The notes beneath the pieces are model-generated. The model did not search any database. It was not told the DNA's origin and was given only the letters and a program-made list of their open reading frames with translations. From contig NW_013655360.1 of NCBI RefSeq assembly GCF_000499385.1, positions 10,001 through 24,895 on the forward strand: a stretch of DNA of 14,895 nucleotides. Reading direction: 5' to 3'. Shown here in pieces: positions 1-8,605 of the stretch (position 1 is its first letter; each line of letters opens with the position of its first letter). This DNA is from Eimeria necatrix (Eukaryota > Apicomplexa > Conoidasida > Eucoccidiorida > Eimeriidae). The position numbers were made by a program, and so were the translations under genes.

Positions 1-50
1 GCAGCAAACCGGCGTTGCAGCAGCAGCTCAAACAAAATAATCTGTAGAAA

Positions 51-183
51 GTTTGCTGCAGTTTTGCTGCAGTTTTGCTGCAGTTTTGCTGCAGCTTTGC
101 TGCAGCTTTGCTGCAGCTTTGCTGCAGTCTTGCTGCAGTTTTGCTGCAGTCTTGCTGCAGTTTTGCTGCAGTCTTGCTGCAGT
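51..183 (+). repeat. 11-bp tandem array TTTTGCTGCAG
   Basis: About 12 near-identical 11-bp units with T/C changes (TTTTGCTGCAG, CTTTGCTGCAG, TCTTGCTGCAG). Each unit carries the PstI palindrome CTGCAG. Because 11 is not a multiple of 3, the Leu/Cys/Ala-rich frame through it is a by-product and no gene is called. Confidence 0.9.
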
Positions 184-199
184 TGTCCTTGCATGCTTT

Positions 200-735
200 G
201 TGGGGAATAATAAACACCTTTATAAAGGCATTATAAATGCATTTATAACTTAATTATCAATTTATTAATAAAGGTATTATAATTGTCTTTATAAACATAC
301 CATCATAAGGGTATTATAAATACTTTTATAACTATTATATTTATATATTATTATTAATTGTAAATATCTTTATAAAGGTATTATAAATGCTTTTCTAAAT
401 TATTTATAAGTATATTTACAAAGATGTTATAAATATCTTTATAAGTTGATTGTAAACATCTTTATAAAAATATTATAAATATCCTCAAATTAAAAGTTTA
501 TATAAATATCTTTATAAAGGCATTATGAATATCTTCATAAATTAATTACAAATATATTTATAAATTAATTGCAAATGTCTTTATAAAAGTGTTATAAACA
601 CTTTTATAAACTAATTATAAATGCCTTTATAAAGGTGTTTATTTTTAATTTATAAAAGTATTTATAATTAATTTATAAAACTATTTATAATTAATTTATA
701 AAAATATTTATATTCATTTTATATAAATATTTATA
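200..735. repeat. AT-rich TTTATAAA-type degenerate repeat
   Basis: Roughly 530 bases of short units such as TCTTTATAAAGGTATTATAAA, many of them small palindromes (TTTATAAA, CTTTATAAAG). No open frame of interest; nothing else seen. Confidence 0.75.
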
Positions 736-795
736 TTTAACGGAAATTGCTGCAGCAGCAAAAGGTGCTGATTGGCTTTCTAGCTGAAAGAGTTT

Positions 796-933
796 ATTTG
801 AATTATACTTTCAATTAATTAATTAATTAATTAATTAATTATATAATTAATTAATTAATTAATTAATTAATTAATTAATTAATTAATTAATTAATTAATT
901 AATTAATTAATTAATTGAAAGTATAATTCAAAT
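796..933. repeat. 138-bp palindrome around a (TTAA)n tract
   Basis: 23-bp perfect inverted arms (796-818 and 911-933; ATTTGAATTATACTTTC on the left, its complement on the right) flank a tract of AATTAATT units that is itself self-complementary, apart from one off-centre ATATAATT. TTAA-rich DNA continues to about 1080. Confidence 0.85.
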
Positions 934-1360
934 GATTAATTATATAATTAATTAATTAATTAACTAATTAATTAATATAATAATAGTAATAATCTAATTA
1001 ATTAATTAGTTAATTATTTGATTATTTAACCAATTAATTAATTAATTAATTAATTAGTTTATAATTTTTGGTGATTAATTTAATTAATTTAATACTTAAT
1101 CAAATTAATCACTAATATATTGTAATAATATAATAATAATATTTTATTGTAATATAAAGCATTATTATTATTATTGTTATTAGTTAAAGTATTAATTAAA
1201 GTTTGTTTAAAGCATTTTATAAATCTTTTAATTGGGCATTTCCCTTTCGGGATTCTTTTAAAAAACTGGTAATATATTTTATATTTTAATTAAAAATATA
1301 TTTCTTTTTTAATTTAAAATTAAAAGTTTATTTCTTTTTAAACTAAAAATGCCAAATGAG
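934..1360. other. AT-rich spacer, no gene seen
   Basis: TTAA, AATAAT and TTATTA short repeats grade into ordinary AT-rich DNA. No exon-like island and no RNA gene recognised. Confidence 0.6.
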
Positions 1361-1374
1361 TTCTTAATTGGCTT

Positions 1375-1570
1375 TTGCTGCTGCTCAGTCTTTCCAGGCC
1401 TCCAGCAGCAGAGCAGCAGCAGCAGCTGCTGCAGCAGCAGCAGCTGCTGCTGCAGCAGCAGCAGCTGCTGCTGAGCTTTGCTGCTGCTGCTGCCAGCCAA
1501 CTGCAGCGCAGCAGCAACAGTGGCGTGCTGCAGCAGAAGACAAGTGCAGCGAAGTTGCTGCTAAGTTGAG
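1375..1570. repeat. CAG/CTG-rich island
   Basis: Alternating AGC and GCT triplet runs (for example CAGCAGCAGCTGCTGCTGCAG) form nested inverted repeats. Open frames exist on both strands, but all read as homopolymers with little unique sequence (the plus strand ends QRSSNSGVLQQKTSAAK). An exon of an otherwise unseen gene is possible. Confidence 0.6.
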
Positions 1571-1591
1571 AAGCAAAAGCATTTTATTATT

Positions 1592-1644
1592 TTTAATTTT
1601 AATTAAATTTATTTTTTAAAAAAATAAATTTAATTAAAATTAAA
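1592..1644. repeat. Perfect 26-bp-arm AT hairpin
   Basis: Arms 1592-1617 and 1619-1644 are exact reverse complements (starting TTTAATTTTAATTAAATTTA) with a one-base loop at 1618. Confidence 0.85.
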
Positions 1645-1847
1645 TTTATGTTTTGTGTTGGACTTTTCTACAAAAGTAAATATGCCGCAGGCCTCCAATA
1701 CGAGAGAAGTCTCATAAGCTATTTCGAAATTAATTAAAATAAAGTACTTTTAAAATTCAAAATTAAATATAATAAAGTATTTTTAATTTCACAATTAATT
1801 AAAACAAGTCTTTTTAAAAGTATCTTTATAAGAGCTGAGGCTATTCT

Positions 1848-1848
1848 G

Positions 1849-1913
<65 letters not shown>
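1848..1913 (+). repeat. (CAG)n microsatellite
   Basis: About 22 CAG units with one CAA interruption, followed by clustered TGCATGC elements (1918-1965). Embedded in AT-rich DNA with no convincing exon. Confidence 0.85.
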
Positions 1914-1915
<2 letters not shown>

Positions 1916-2119
1916 CTGCATGCATGCAGCCAGACAGAAGCATGCAAGGGTTGCAGTGCATGCAGCAGCTCATTTTGCACTTTGATGAATTGCATGCAAA
2001 AATAAAAAAAAGAATTATTAATTAAAAAGTTTATTTCCATTTTGTTCACAATAAAATATATTTTATATTATTTAAAAGTAATATAATTTGCTGTTTTTGC
2101 TGCAGCAGCTGCTGCAGGC

Positions 2120-2740
2120 AAAAAATGTTTGAAATTTGAATATTTATTTCAAATTTTTTCAAAAAATATTTGAAATGATAAATATTTAATTCAAAGCTTG
2201 AACTTTTTAGAATTAATGCATTTAATGATGAATATTTAATTCAAAGTTTGAAACTTTTCAAGAAAATGCATTTAATGGTGGATATTTAATTCAAATTTTG
2301 AGACATTTCGGAGCAATTTCGCGAAAAGTTGGACATTTAGTTCAAACTTTGAAACCTTTTCAAGAAATGTTTGAAATAATGGAAATTTAATTCAAATTTT
2401 GAGACTAAATTTGCATTATTTTTCCATTTTTTCAGAAAAATGAAAAAATAATGCAAATTTAATTCAAACTTGAAATAATTTGGAGTAATTTGGTGAAATC
2501 GTGGAAAGTTTGTTCAAACTTTGAAACTTTTTCAAGAAAATGGCCAAAATAATGGACATTTAATGCGAATTTGGGGGCATTTCAACGCAAATGGTAAAAT
2601 AATGAACATTTAATTCAAACTTTATTAAAATAATGAAAATTTAATTTAAACTTTATTAAAATAATGAAAATTTAATTCAAACTTTTTTATATTTTGAAGT
2701 AATTCGGTGAAATGGTGGAAATATAATTCGAATTTTGAAT
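2120..2740. repeat. Degenerate ~55-65-bp repeat, AATTTAATTCAAA type
   Basis: About ten diverged copies of a unit containing ATTTAATTCAAA, CTTTGAAACTTTTTCAAG and AAAATAATGGA, with variable spacing. No open frame of interest. Confidence 0.7.
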
Positions 2741-3099
2741 TTTTTTCAAGTTCGAGAGTGGGCGCTGACGACGCTGGGGGCAATCCCTTGCCGTTTTTGG
2801 CCATTTATAGGCCAAATGTTAATTTTTAAAAACGAAAATGAATTTAAATTAATTTAAATTCGTTTAAATGCAAAATAAAGTAATTTTACTTCGAATTTCA
2901 GCAGTTTCAGCGGAGACGGCGCGGCGCATGCATGCAGTGGGTCGCGAGTGGCTGCGGCGATCAGTCGGTCACGGCAAATTTGTCCCAAGCCTCTTCAAAC
3001 ACCGATCAAACGCCCCTTTTTATCTTTTATTAAATTATTTAATCATTTAATTCACAATTTAACACTTTTTTGAACTGAAAAAAATTCAAAAAAAGCCAA

Positions 3100-3220
3100 A
3101 AAGGAGCAAAATTGGACAGTTTCCACTTGAGTTGGCCGCGCGCTGCTGGGGTGTACACACAGAGTCACTTCAGCCCCGCGGCGACACCCGAACTCCTCTG
3201 GAGAAATCATTTCAGAAAAT
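3100..3220. other. GC-rich island, possible 5' exon
   Basis: A GC block starting at about 3118 after an acceptor-like GGACAG. One plus frame reads LSWPRAAGVYTQSHFSPAAT and continues open to about 3228. It contains a divergent palindrome copy (GGTGTACACACAGA, 3150-3163). Not enough to call a gene. Confidence 0.2.
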
Positions 3221-3324
3221 ATATTTAAATGCTTTTAAAACAATTATTTAAAACAATTATTCAAAATATTTATTCAAAATGTTTATTTGAAATGCTTTTC
3301 TGCTTCATTCCGCGCTTTTCCCAG

Positions 3325-3400
3325 CGCCAGTCGCGCCGCTGGCGACTGCACACCGCTCTGGCTGTTGCGGCGCAGAGGCCAAATGGATTTGTCGCTCCTG
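3325..3400 (+). other. Possible exon behind a strong acceptor
   Basis: A pyrimidine tract CATTCCGCGCTTTTCCCAG ends at 3324. The following GC-rich stretch is open in two frames (RQSRRWRLHTALAVAAQRP or ASRAAGDCTPLWLL), and a weak donor GTTAAT lies near 3401. Could be a 5' exon of the 3891-5209 gene or a random island. Confidence 0.2.
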
Positions 3401-3464
3401 AAGTTAATTAAAATTAAAATAAAAAAGATTTTTGAAAAAAATATTTATTTTAAAATATATTTCA

Positions 3465-3499
3465 GCTGCTGCTGCGGAGTTGCTGCTGCTCTTGCTGCG

Positions 3500-3538
<39 letters not shown>

Positions 3539-3585
3539 CGAGCGCGCAGCTTCTGGGGCTGCGAGTTGGGAGCTGTCTTTGGCGT
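3465..3585 (+). other. Possible exon with CAG run
   Basis: Acceptor-like AAAATATATTTCAG ends at 3464. Then comes a CTG/CAG-rich island with 12 consecutive AGC units at about 3501-3536, flanked by non-repeat GC DNA. One frame reads AAAAELLLLLLRKQQQ... RERAASGAASWELSLAFCF. A second strong acceptor (TTTTTTGCATCCTTTCAG) lies at 3702, followed by an open AERVSADLKEAEII frame. Exon status unproven. Confidence 0.25.
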
Positions 3586-3825
3586 TTTGTTTTATTTTGT
3601 GCATAAAAAAGAAGAAATTTGAAACCAATTTTAATTCAAGAAATTAAAACTCCATTTATTTCTTTTTAAAACTCCATTTATTTCTTTTTTGCATCCTTTC
3701 AGCTGCAGAGCGGGTCTCTGCAGACTTGAAAGAAGCGGAAATAATTTAAAGTTGAAAAAAAAGTTTGAAAGAAAAAAATTTAATTTTTTTTTCTTTTTTC
3801 TGGACTTCGCGTCCCCGGGCTTTGG

Positions 3826-3839
3826 GGTGTCTGTACACC
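3826..3839. promoter_or_regulatory. 14-bp palindrome element (representative)
   Basis: GGTGTCTGTACACC, one member of the dispersed family. Other members with GTGTNNNNACAC are at 4004, 4254, 5602, 5741, 5940, 6105, 6135, 6165, 6195, 9247, 11369 and 11914. Variants with changed ends are at 3150, 4627, 7311, 7464, 10169, 10187, 10205, 10979, 12810 and 14379. The copy here lies about 50 bases upstream of the ATG at 3891. A protein-binding site or RNA hairpin is inferred; function unknown. Confidence 0.5.
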
Positions 3840-3890
3840 CGAAACTGCGCCTCTAAGGCCCCTTTTCGAGCCCTTTTTGCGCCAAATAAA

Positions 3891-5209
3891 ATGCCAGGAA
3901 TGTACAAAAGGGCCCCCCAGAGGCCCGAGTTTGCTGCGGACTTGAAGTGCGCTGTGGAAGCTGCAGAAGAGCTTTGGGCGGAGGGCGACGTGCGGGGCGT
4001 TGAGGTGTACGTACACTCCGTGGCGGACGCAGTGGCGGCGGAGCGGCTGGAGGCGCGGGCGGAGGCGGCGCGGGAGTGGAAAGAAGCGGAAAAAGAGGGG
4101 AATAAAAGGGAAAAAGAAAAAGAAAAAGAAAAAGAAAACAAAAATGAAACAGAAATGGAATTAAATGCGACAGAAAACCCCCTTTTTAGAGTCAAATTCC
4201 AACAAGAAGTCGCGCGCAAAGAAAGCCAAGTCGCCCAGGCCTTCTTCGATTGCGGTGTACATACACTCTACTGCCGCATCCTGCGGGAACCCCGCGGGGT
4301 CAGCGCCGGCGCGATAGAGCGCATTTTGGATGTGAGAAAATAAAAAAGGAAATAAAAGAAATTAAAATAAATAAATATTAAAAATAAAACAAAATTCAAA
4401 GAAAATAAACAACGGAAAGCAGCAGCAGCAGCGAAGTTCAAGTTTCCGCCTCCGACTTGCATCTGCTGGCTTCGCGATTCAACTTTTAATTGGCCATTTT
4501 GGCGAATTTTTCACTTTTTTGAGATTTTAAAAGTTTTATTTTCTTTTTTATTTATTTATAATTCAAATTTGCTTTCTTTTGAAGCCTCTGGGAGCCAAAA
4601 AGCTGGCGACTTGCACTTGGCGTTCAGGTGTACGAACAGCTCGCGCTGGTGTCGCTGGACCCCTTCGACGACGACATGGGAGTTGTTTCTCTTTTGATTT
4701 ATTTTTTGTCGGAAAGAGACTCTTATTATGTCGACATTAATTGGAAATCCCACGAGTTGGAGCGCATGCAATTATTTATTTCAAGTTTACTTTCTTTTTT
4801 GAAAACACAAAATCCCGACTTCGCAAATTCCCAACACGCCCCTGCTGCTGCTTCCACCAGCACCACCGCCAGTTCCCCCGAATTGGAAGAAACAGCTTCG
4901 ACAAAAGAAATGCAATTAAATCAATTAAATCAATTAAATCAATTAAATCATTCAAATCAATTAAATCAATTAAATCAATTAAATCAATCAAATCAAACAA
5001 GTCCGTTAAATCAGACAAATCAATTAAATCCAACAGATCAAATAAATAAAATAAATAATTGCGAAATGAATTTGGAAAGAAATGAAGAATTTGAAGAAAC
5101 AAAAAAAGAAATAAAAAATAAAAAGAAATCCCACCTTCAACTCGCCGCCCTCAGACTTCTCTTTTCTGCGCTTTGGACTTTTCCGCCCCACAGAGTGGTT
5201 TGTAAATAA
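3891..5209 (+). CDS. Unrecognised two-exon gene with QLN repeat tract
   Basis: Proposed exons are 3891-4331 and 4628-5209 with a GT...AG intron at 4332-4627. Both sides of the splice are phase 0, so the protein reads ...AIERILD then VYEQLALVSLDPFDDD. The product is about 340 aa. The start MPGMYKRAPQ was chosen because the ATG sits in an A-rich context (AAATAAAATG) at the edge of the high-GC block; upstream exons are possible, since the frame stays open back to 3765. Visible parts: an Ala/Glu-rich helical N-terminus (about 10-65), a charged EKEKEKE tract (about 70-90), a mixed, globular-looking region across the splice (about 95-210), then a Gln-Leu-Asn low-complexity insert encoded by 9-bp DNA repeats (about 243-285), a Lys/Glu stretch, and a Leu-rich helix ending PPHRVVCK. 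No signal peptide. The stop at 5207-5209 lies next to possible donors (GTTTGT, GTAAAT near 5199-5203), so the gene may continue. Family not recognised; the helical character would suit a HEAT/ARM- or PCI-type scaffold, but that is only an impression. Confidence 0.6.
4332..4627 (+). other. Intron (phase 0) of the 3891-5209 gene
   Basis: The donor GTGAGA follows a GAT codon, and the acceptor GCGTTCAG precedes GTGTACGAA. The intron is AT-rich and holds in-frame stops (TAA directly after GTGAGAAAA), while both flanks read as ordinary protein in one continuous frame after removal. It contains a short AGCAGCAGC run near 4417-4430. Confidence 0.6.
4913..5050 (+). repeat. 9-bp CAATTAAAT array inside CDS
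   Basis: About 14 in-frame 9-bp units (CAATTAAAT and variants) encode repeated Gln-Leu-Asn tripeptides in the 3891-5209 gene. It is much more AT-rich than its surroundings. Confidence 0.85.
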
Positions 5210-5520
5210 TTACTTATTTACGTTTAATTAAATCAATTAAATTAATTAATGGAATTAATTGAATTAATTAATTTAATTGGTTTAATTAAATTAATTAAAT
5301 TGATTTATTTACTTTGATTAATTTAACTAATTAAATGAAATGGATTAATTTACTTATTTAAATTTGTTTAATTAAGTTAACAAATTTAATAAATTTAATT
5401 CTTTGCAGTTCTTTTCAATTCCTTTTAATTCTTTTTGACTCTTTTAAACTCTTTTAAATTCGTTTGAATTCTTTTTAACTCTTTTATTGCAATTAATGGG
5501 TTAATTAACCAATTGATTAA
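5210..5520. other. AT-rich spacer or intron with TTAA and CTTTTAA repeats
   Basis: TTAATTAA-type repeat to about 5400, an acceptor-like TTCTTTGCAG at 5408, then a degenerate 10-11-bp array of TCTTTTTAACT-like units. No coding sequence supported. Confidence 0.5.
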
Positions 5521-5570
5521 GGAGTGCAAATGGGAAAAGTTTGGAAAATAAAAAATGAATTTTTGAACAG

Positions 5571-5732
5571 AAAATCCAAAGTGTTACTTGGAGTGGATTG
5601 CGGTGTATGTACACTCAGGTGGAGAGAATGGCGCTTTGCTTCTCGCGCGAAAGTTGTTTCGAACTTTTATTTAATTTCAAAAAAAGTTTAAAAAGTGAAG
5701 CAGCAAACAAAGAAGAGTTGCTTTGCATGCAG
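5571..5732 (+). CDS. Candidate internal exon (low support)
   Basis: A GC-richer island preceded by an acceptor-like TTGAACAG and ended by a good donor-like CAG|GTACGC. One frame is open from boundary to boundary in phase 0 and includes MALCFSRESCFELLFNF and a Lys-rich stretch. Joining it to the preceding gene needs an unproven donor near 5199. It spans one palindromic GGTGTATGTACACT element (5602-5615), and another (5741-5754) lies just outside. Could equally be non-coding. No family recognised. Confidence 0.2.
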
Positions 5733-5924
5733 GTACGCGGGGTGTACAGACACCCCGTCGCTGGCGCCACCCTTTCTTGATTAATAATTATTTCCACTTT
5801 TACTTTTGTTGAACTAATTCTTTTCCCTCATTTTGATTAGCAGTCCAGCTGCATCTTTATTTCTTTTGTTCTTTTGCACTTTTGAATTATCAATTCGTCG
5901 AATTAATAATTCAAAAGTGCGTCC

Positions 5925-6245
5925 CGCAGCGGCTGCTGCGGTGTACGTACACCCCAGCAAGTGTGGGGTGTCTCCGCAGCTCCAAACTGCCGCAGCAATT
6001 GCCACTTTCGGTTTGGGCCCTTCTTTGGCTCGCTGCGCACTTTTCAATTCTTTCACTTGGGCTGCAGCTGCTGCTGCATGCGGCGGCGAAAGGTGCGTTC
6101 CTGCGGTGTACGTACACCCCAGCTGCGTTCCTGCGGTGTACGTACACCCCAGCTGCGTTGCTGCGGTGTACGTACACCCCAGCTGCGTTGCTGCGGTGTA
6201 CGTACACCCCAGCTGCTGCTGCGTGGGAGCAGGTCGACCCGTGTA
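5925..6245. other. GC-rich island carrying palindrome array
   Basis: High-GC block between AT-rich repeats. Several frames on both strands are open, but mainly because the 30-bp tandem repeat contains no stop codon in those frames; the translations (VYVHP, CTYTPAA, GVRTPQL types) simply echo the 14-bp palindrome. No convincing exon seen. It holds five exact copies of GGTGTACGTACACC. Confidence 0.5.
6091..6210 (+). repeat. Four 30-bp repeats carrying the palindrome
   Basis: Four units of exactly 30 bp, nearly identical (only T-C versus T-G at one position, plus one change in the first unit). Each contains GGTGTACGTACACC (6105, 6135, 6165, 6195) followed by CCAGCTGCGTT. A fifth, unlinked palindrome copy lies at 5940. 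Confidence 0.95.
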
Positions 6246-6253
6246 AGTACAAA

Positions 6254-6257
6254 TAAT

Positions 6258-6322
<65 letters not shown>

Positions 6323-6345
6323 TAATAATAACAATAATAATAATA
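6254..6345 (+). repeat. (AAT)n microsatellite
   Basis: About 30 AAT units with two AAC interruptions near the end. Not in a supported exon. Confidence 0.9.
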
Positions 6346-6429
6346 CCACTTTGCTGCTGGCAGCAAGTACAAACTTGGGACTTCGAATTGACTCGAAAGG
6401 GTCTTCAAAAGTGTCTTTTGGACTCAAAA

Positions 6430-6779
6430 AAAAGAGAAGATTAAAAGAGTTTCGAATGAATTAATTTAAAAGAGTTTTGAATGAATTAATTTAAAAAGAC
6501 TTTGAATTAATTAATTTAAAAGAGTTTGAATAATTAATTTAAAAGAGTTTGAATAATTAATTTAAAAGAGTTTGAATGAATTGATTTCAAAAGAGTTTGA
6601 TTAATTAATTTCAAAAGAGTTTGATTAATTAATTTAAAAGAGTTTGATTAGTTAATTTAAAAGAGTTTGATTAATTAATTTCAATTTGATTAATCAATTA
6701 ATTAATTAATTAATTAATTAATTAATTAATTAATTAATTAATTAATTAATTAATTAATTAATTAATTAATTAATTAATT
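6430..6779 (+). repeat. ~24-30-bp array then (TTAA)n
   Basis: About nine units of AATTAATTTAAAAGAGTTTG-like sequence (6430-6690), then a pure (TTAA)n tract to 6779 ending directly before a splice-acceptor-like sequence at 6796. Confidence 0.85.
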
Positions 6780-6796
6780 CCACTTTCCACTTGCAG

Positions 6797-7001
6797 GTGC
6801 CCCTGCAGCAGCTGCGAGTTTCAACGAAGACTTTTAAAGCTTTCCAAAAGCCGCGACGAACTCGGAGTGCTTTCGGCCTCTGCGGCGAAAAGCCAAATTT
6901 GTTTTTCTTTAATAAGAGGGGGACTTGTGGATTTTTTGGTTTTCAGTTTGGCACTTTTGAAGCAAATCGGGGGTCCGTTTGAAGCTTTTTCCGCCAATTA
7001 G
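6797..7001 (+). CDS. Candidate exon after a strong 3' splice site
   Basis: A textbook-looking acceptor (TTCCACTTTCCACTTGCAG) ends at 6796, right after a long TTAA tract. The DNA that follows is GC-richer and open in two frames. The more protein-like frame begins at 6798 and runs 67 codons to a TAG at 6999-7001, reading CEFQRRLLKLSKSRDELGV and then a hydrophobic Leu/Ile/Phe stretch, LVDFLVFSLALLKQIGG. It may belong to a large plus-strand gene running from 3.9 to 10 kb. No donor was identified with certainty, and no family is recognised. Confidence 0.3.
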
Positions 7002-7009
7002 ATCTTCTT

Positions 7010-7255
7010 TTTGCTCCTTTTGGAGTTTATTTGACTTTAATTCCACTTTGGCTTTTTAAAATGGTCTTTTTGGAGTTTATTCGACTTTTAATTCAACTTT
7101 GGTGTTTTAAAAAGGTCTTTTTGGAGTTTATTTGACTTTTAATTCACTTTATCTTTTTAAAATGGTCTTTTTGGAGTTTATTTGACTTTTAATTCCACTT
7201 TGGCTTTTTAAAAAGGTCTTTTTGGAGTTTATTTGACTTTTAATTCAATTTATTT
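7010..7255 (+). repeat. 50-51-bp tandem repeat, about five copies
   Basis: The landmark GGAGTTTATT recurs at 7022, 7072, 7123, 7173 and 7224. Each unit also contains TGACTTTTAATTC and TTTTTAAAAAGGTC. AT-rich and without coding potential; probably intronic or spacer. Confidence 0.9.
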
Positions 7256-7289
7256 TTTAAAAATAATATTTTGCAAAAAACAAAACGAG

Positions 7290-7500
7290 CAAGTGACCCG
7301 CTGCTGCTGGGGTGTACGTACAGCTGAGCGCAGCCCCCAACAACGCCGCCAGCTCTTCGCCGCCACTTTCGAAAACATTTCTTTTCTTTTGTTTTTTTGT
7401 TGTTGGGCTTTTGAAGAAGTTCATCAGGGAAGCAGCATTTTGGCTGCGCAGGGGATGCAGCTAGCTGTACGTACACCCCAGCAGCAGCAATTATTTGGCA
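7290..7500. other. GC-rich island with two palindrome elements
   Basis: Contains GGTGTACGTACAGC (7311-7324) and GCTGTACGTACACC (7464-7477). A plus-strand frame is open across the whole island (7233-7535), with a short hydrophobic segment (SFLLFFCCWAF) and GSSILAAQGMQL, but boundaries and frame are unproven. Recorded as possible exon or regulatory DNA. Confidence 0.3.
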
Positions 7501-7539
7501 GTTATTTGGTTTTCTTTTTGATCAGTTTAATTTGATCAG

Positions 7540-7840
7540 TTTAATCAAATAATCCATTTAATGCATTTAATGCATTTAATGCATTTAATTAAATAAATTG
7601 CACTTTTTAAAACTAAGGTTCCACCGGCTTTCAAATAAACAGTAAAAAGCACTTCAGTTTATTCAAAACAATTAATTAATTAATTGCAATTAATTAATTA
7701 ATTAATCAATTAATTGATCAATTAATCAATTAATTGATCTATTAATAAATAAATAAATTAATTAATCAATTAGTCAATTAATTAATTAATTAATTAAATT
7801 TAATTAATTAATTAATTAAATTAATTAATTAAATGAAATA
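7540..7840. repeat. ATTTAATGC array and TTAA/ATCAATTAATTGAT repeats
   Basis: A short 9-bp array (ATTTAATGC, 7555-7590) is followed by TTAATTAA repeats and small palindromes of the AATTAATTGATCAATTAATT type (7668-7835). No gene seen. Confidence 0.75.
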
Positions 7841-7867
7841 AAAACTTCAACTTGTGGGTTTTGCTGG

Positions 7868-8151
7868 ATGCAGCACTTGCTGGTGGATTTGCTGTCGGCA
7901 GTTTTCGTCTCCGCCGAAATTTCGACTTTCGGCGACGAGCAGCTGTCGAGTTTGCTGCGGGTCTTTTTGTTTTTGTTGTTGAAGTTGAGAATTAATTTTA
8001 AATTAAAAGTTAATTTCAAAAACAAAATTAATTCCAAAAAAACAATTCCAAAAGAAATAAATGAAAAAACACAAATCGCAAACATCTCCCGACAAATGCT
8101 CGCCCAAGTCGCCGCCTGCCTCTGCGCCAGACTCCAACAGGCCGACCCCCT

Positions 8152-8222
<71 letters not shown>

Positions 8223-8309
8223 GCAGCAGCAGCAGCAGCAGCGGCAGCAGCAGCAGCGAAAAGCGAGACTGCCAAAATGATGCAGAGGCAACGGGCCAGC
8301 AAAATGCGG
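7868..8309 (+). CDS. Candidate exon with long poly-Ser tract
   Basis: Open frame from an ATG at 7868 (or from a possible acceptor ...GGATGCAG ending at 7873) to a strong donor GTAAGA at 8310. It reads MQHLLVDLLSAVFVSAEIST, a Leu-rich hydrophobic stretch, an AT-rich Lys/Asn segment, ISRQMLAQVAACLCARLQQ, and then more than 30 Ser residues from an (AGC)n run with a few GGC interruptions (8153-8260). The exon ends in phase 1 (one base, G). Joining to an acceptor at 8809 (CCTGCGCAG) completes a GCT Ala codon and enters the poly-Ala frame of the next exon, so 7868-8309, 8810-9621 and 9927-10049 form a legal 458-aa reading frame. The alternative is that the downstream gene starts independently at 8743. 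The poly-Ala frame in this exon (from 8061) also reaches the donor, in phase 0, but does not match the downstream phase. Family not recognised. Confidence 0.4.
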
Positions 8310-8343
8310 GTAAGACGCGGCACTCTGCAGGCAGATATCTTCA

Positions 8344-8605
8344 CAGCTAGCTAGCCACAGCTGGCTAGCCACAGCTAGCTAGCCACAGCTAGCTAGCCAC
8401 AGCTAGCTAGCTACAGGTAGCTAGCCACAGCTAGCTAGCTACAGCTAGCTAGCCACAGCTAGCTAGCTACAGCTAGCTAGCTAGCTACAGCTAGCTAGCT
8501 ACAGCTAGCTAGGTACAGCTACCTAGCTACAGCTAGCTAGGTACAGCTAGCTAGCTATAGCTAGCTATCCACAGCTAGCTAGCTACAGATAGCTAGCCTA
8601 CCCAG
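8344..8605. repeat. 14-bp AGCTAGCTAGCCAC minisatellite
   Basis: About 18 units of ACAGCTAGCTAGCC/T with occasional 4-bp expansions and point changes. The AGCTAGCT core is self-complementary, so the array can fold on itself. It lies just after a strong GTAAGA donor at 8310 and before the poly-Ala exon, so it is probably intronic. Confidence 0.9.

Noticed and set aside
53..253. Leu/Cys/Ala-rich 66-aa frame
   Set aside because: Created by the 11-bp array; ends in AT-rich spacer.
796..933. TTAA-flanked transposon (piggyBac-like)
   Set aside because: TTAA is simply the repeat unit here; no transposase and no defined terminal repeats beyond the 23-bp arms.
3891..5209. Identity as an eIF3 subunit m/PCI-type protein
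   Set aside because: A few acidic/hydrophobic patterns (DLxxxxEA, a Leu-rich LRLLFSAL) are reminiscent, but spacing is wrong and most of the protein has no counterpart. Needs a profile search.
5940..6210. CRISPR-like array
   Set aside because: The 30-bp units abut with no unique spacers; the setting is a eukaryotic repeat region.
5911..6464. Long frames on both strands with VYVHP/CTYTPAA/poly-Tyr or poly-Asn
   Set aside because: They run through the 30-bp array and the AAT microsatellite; no unique protein sequence.
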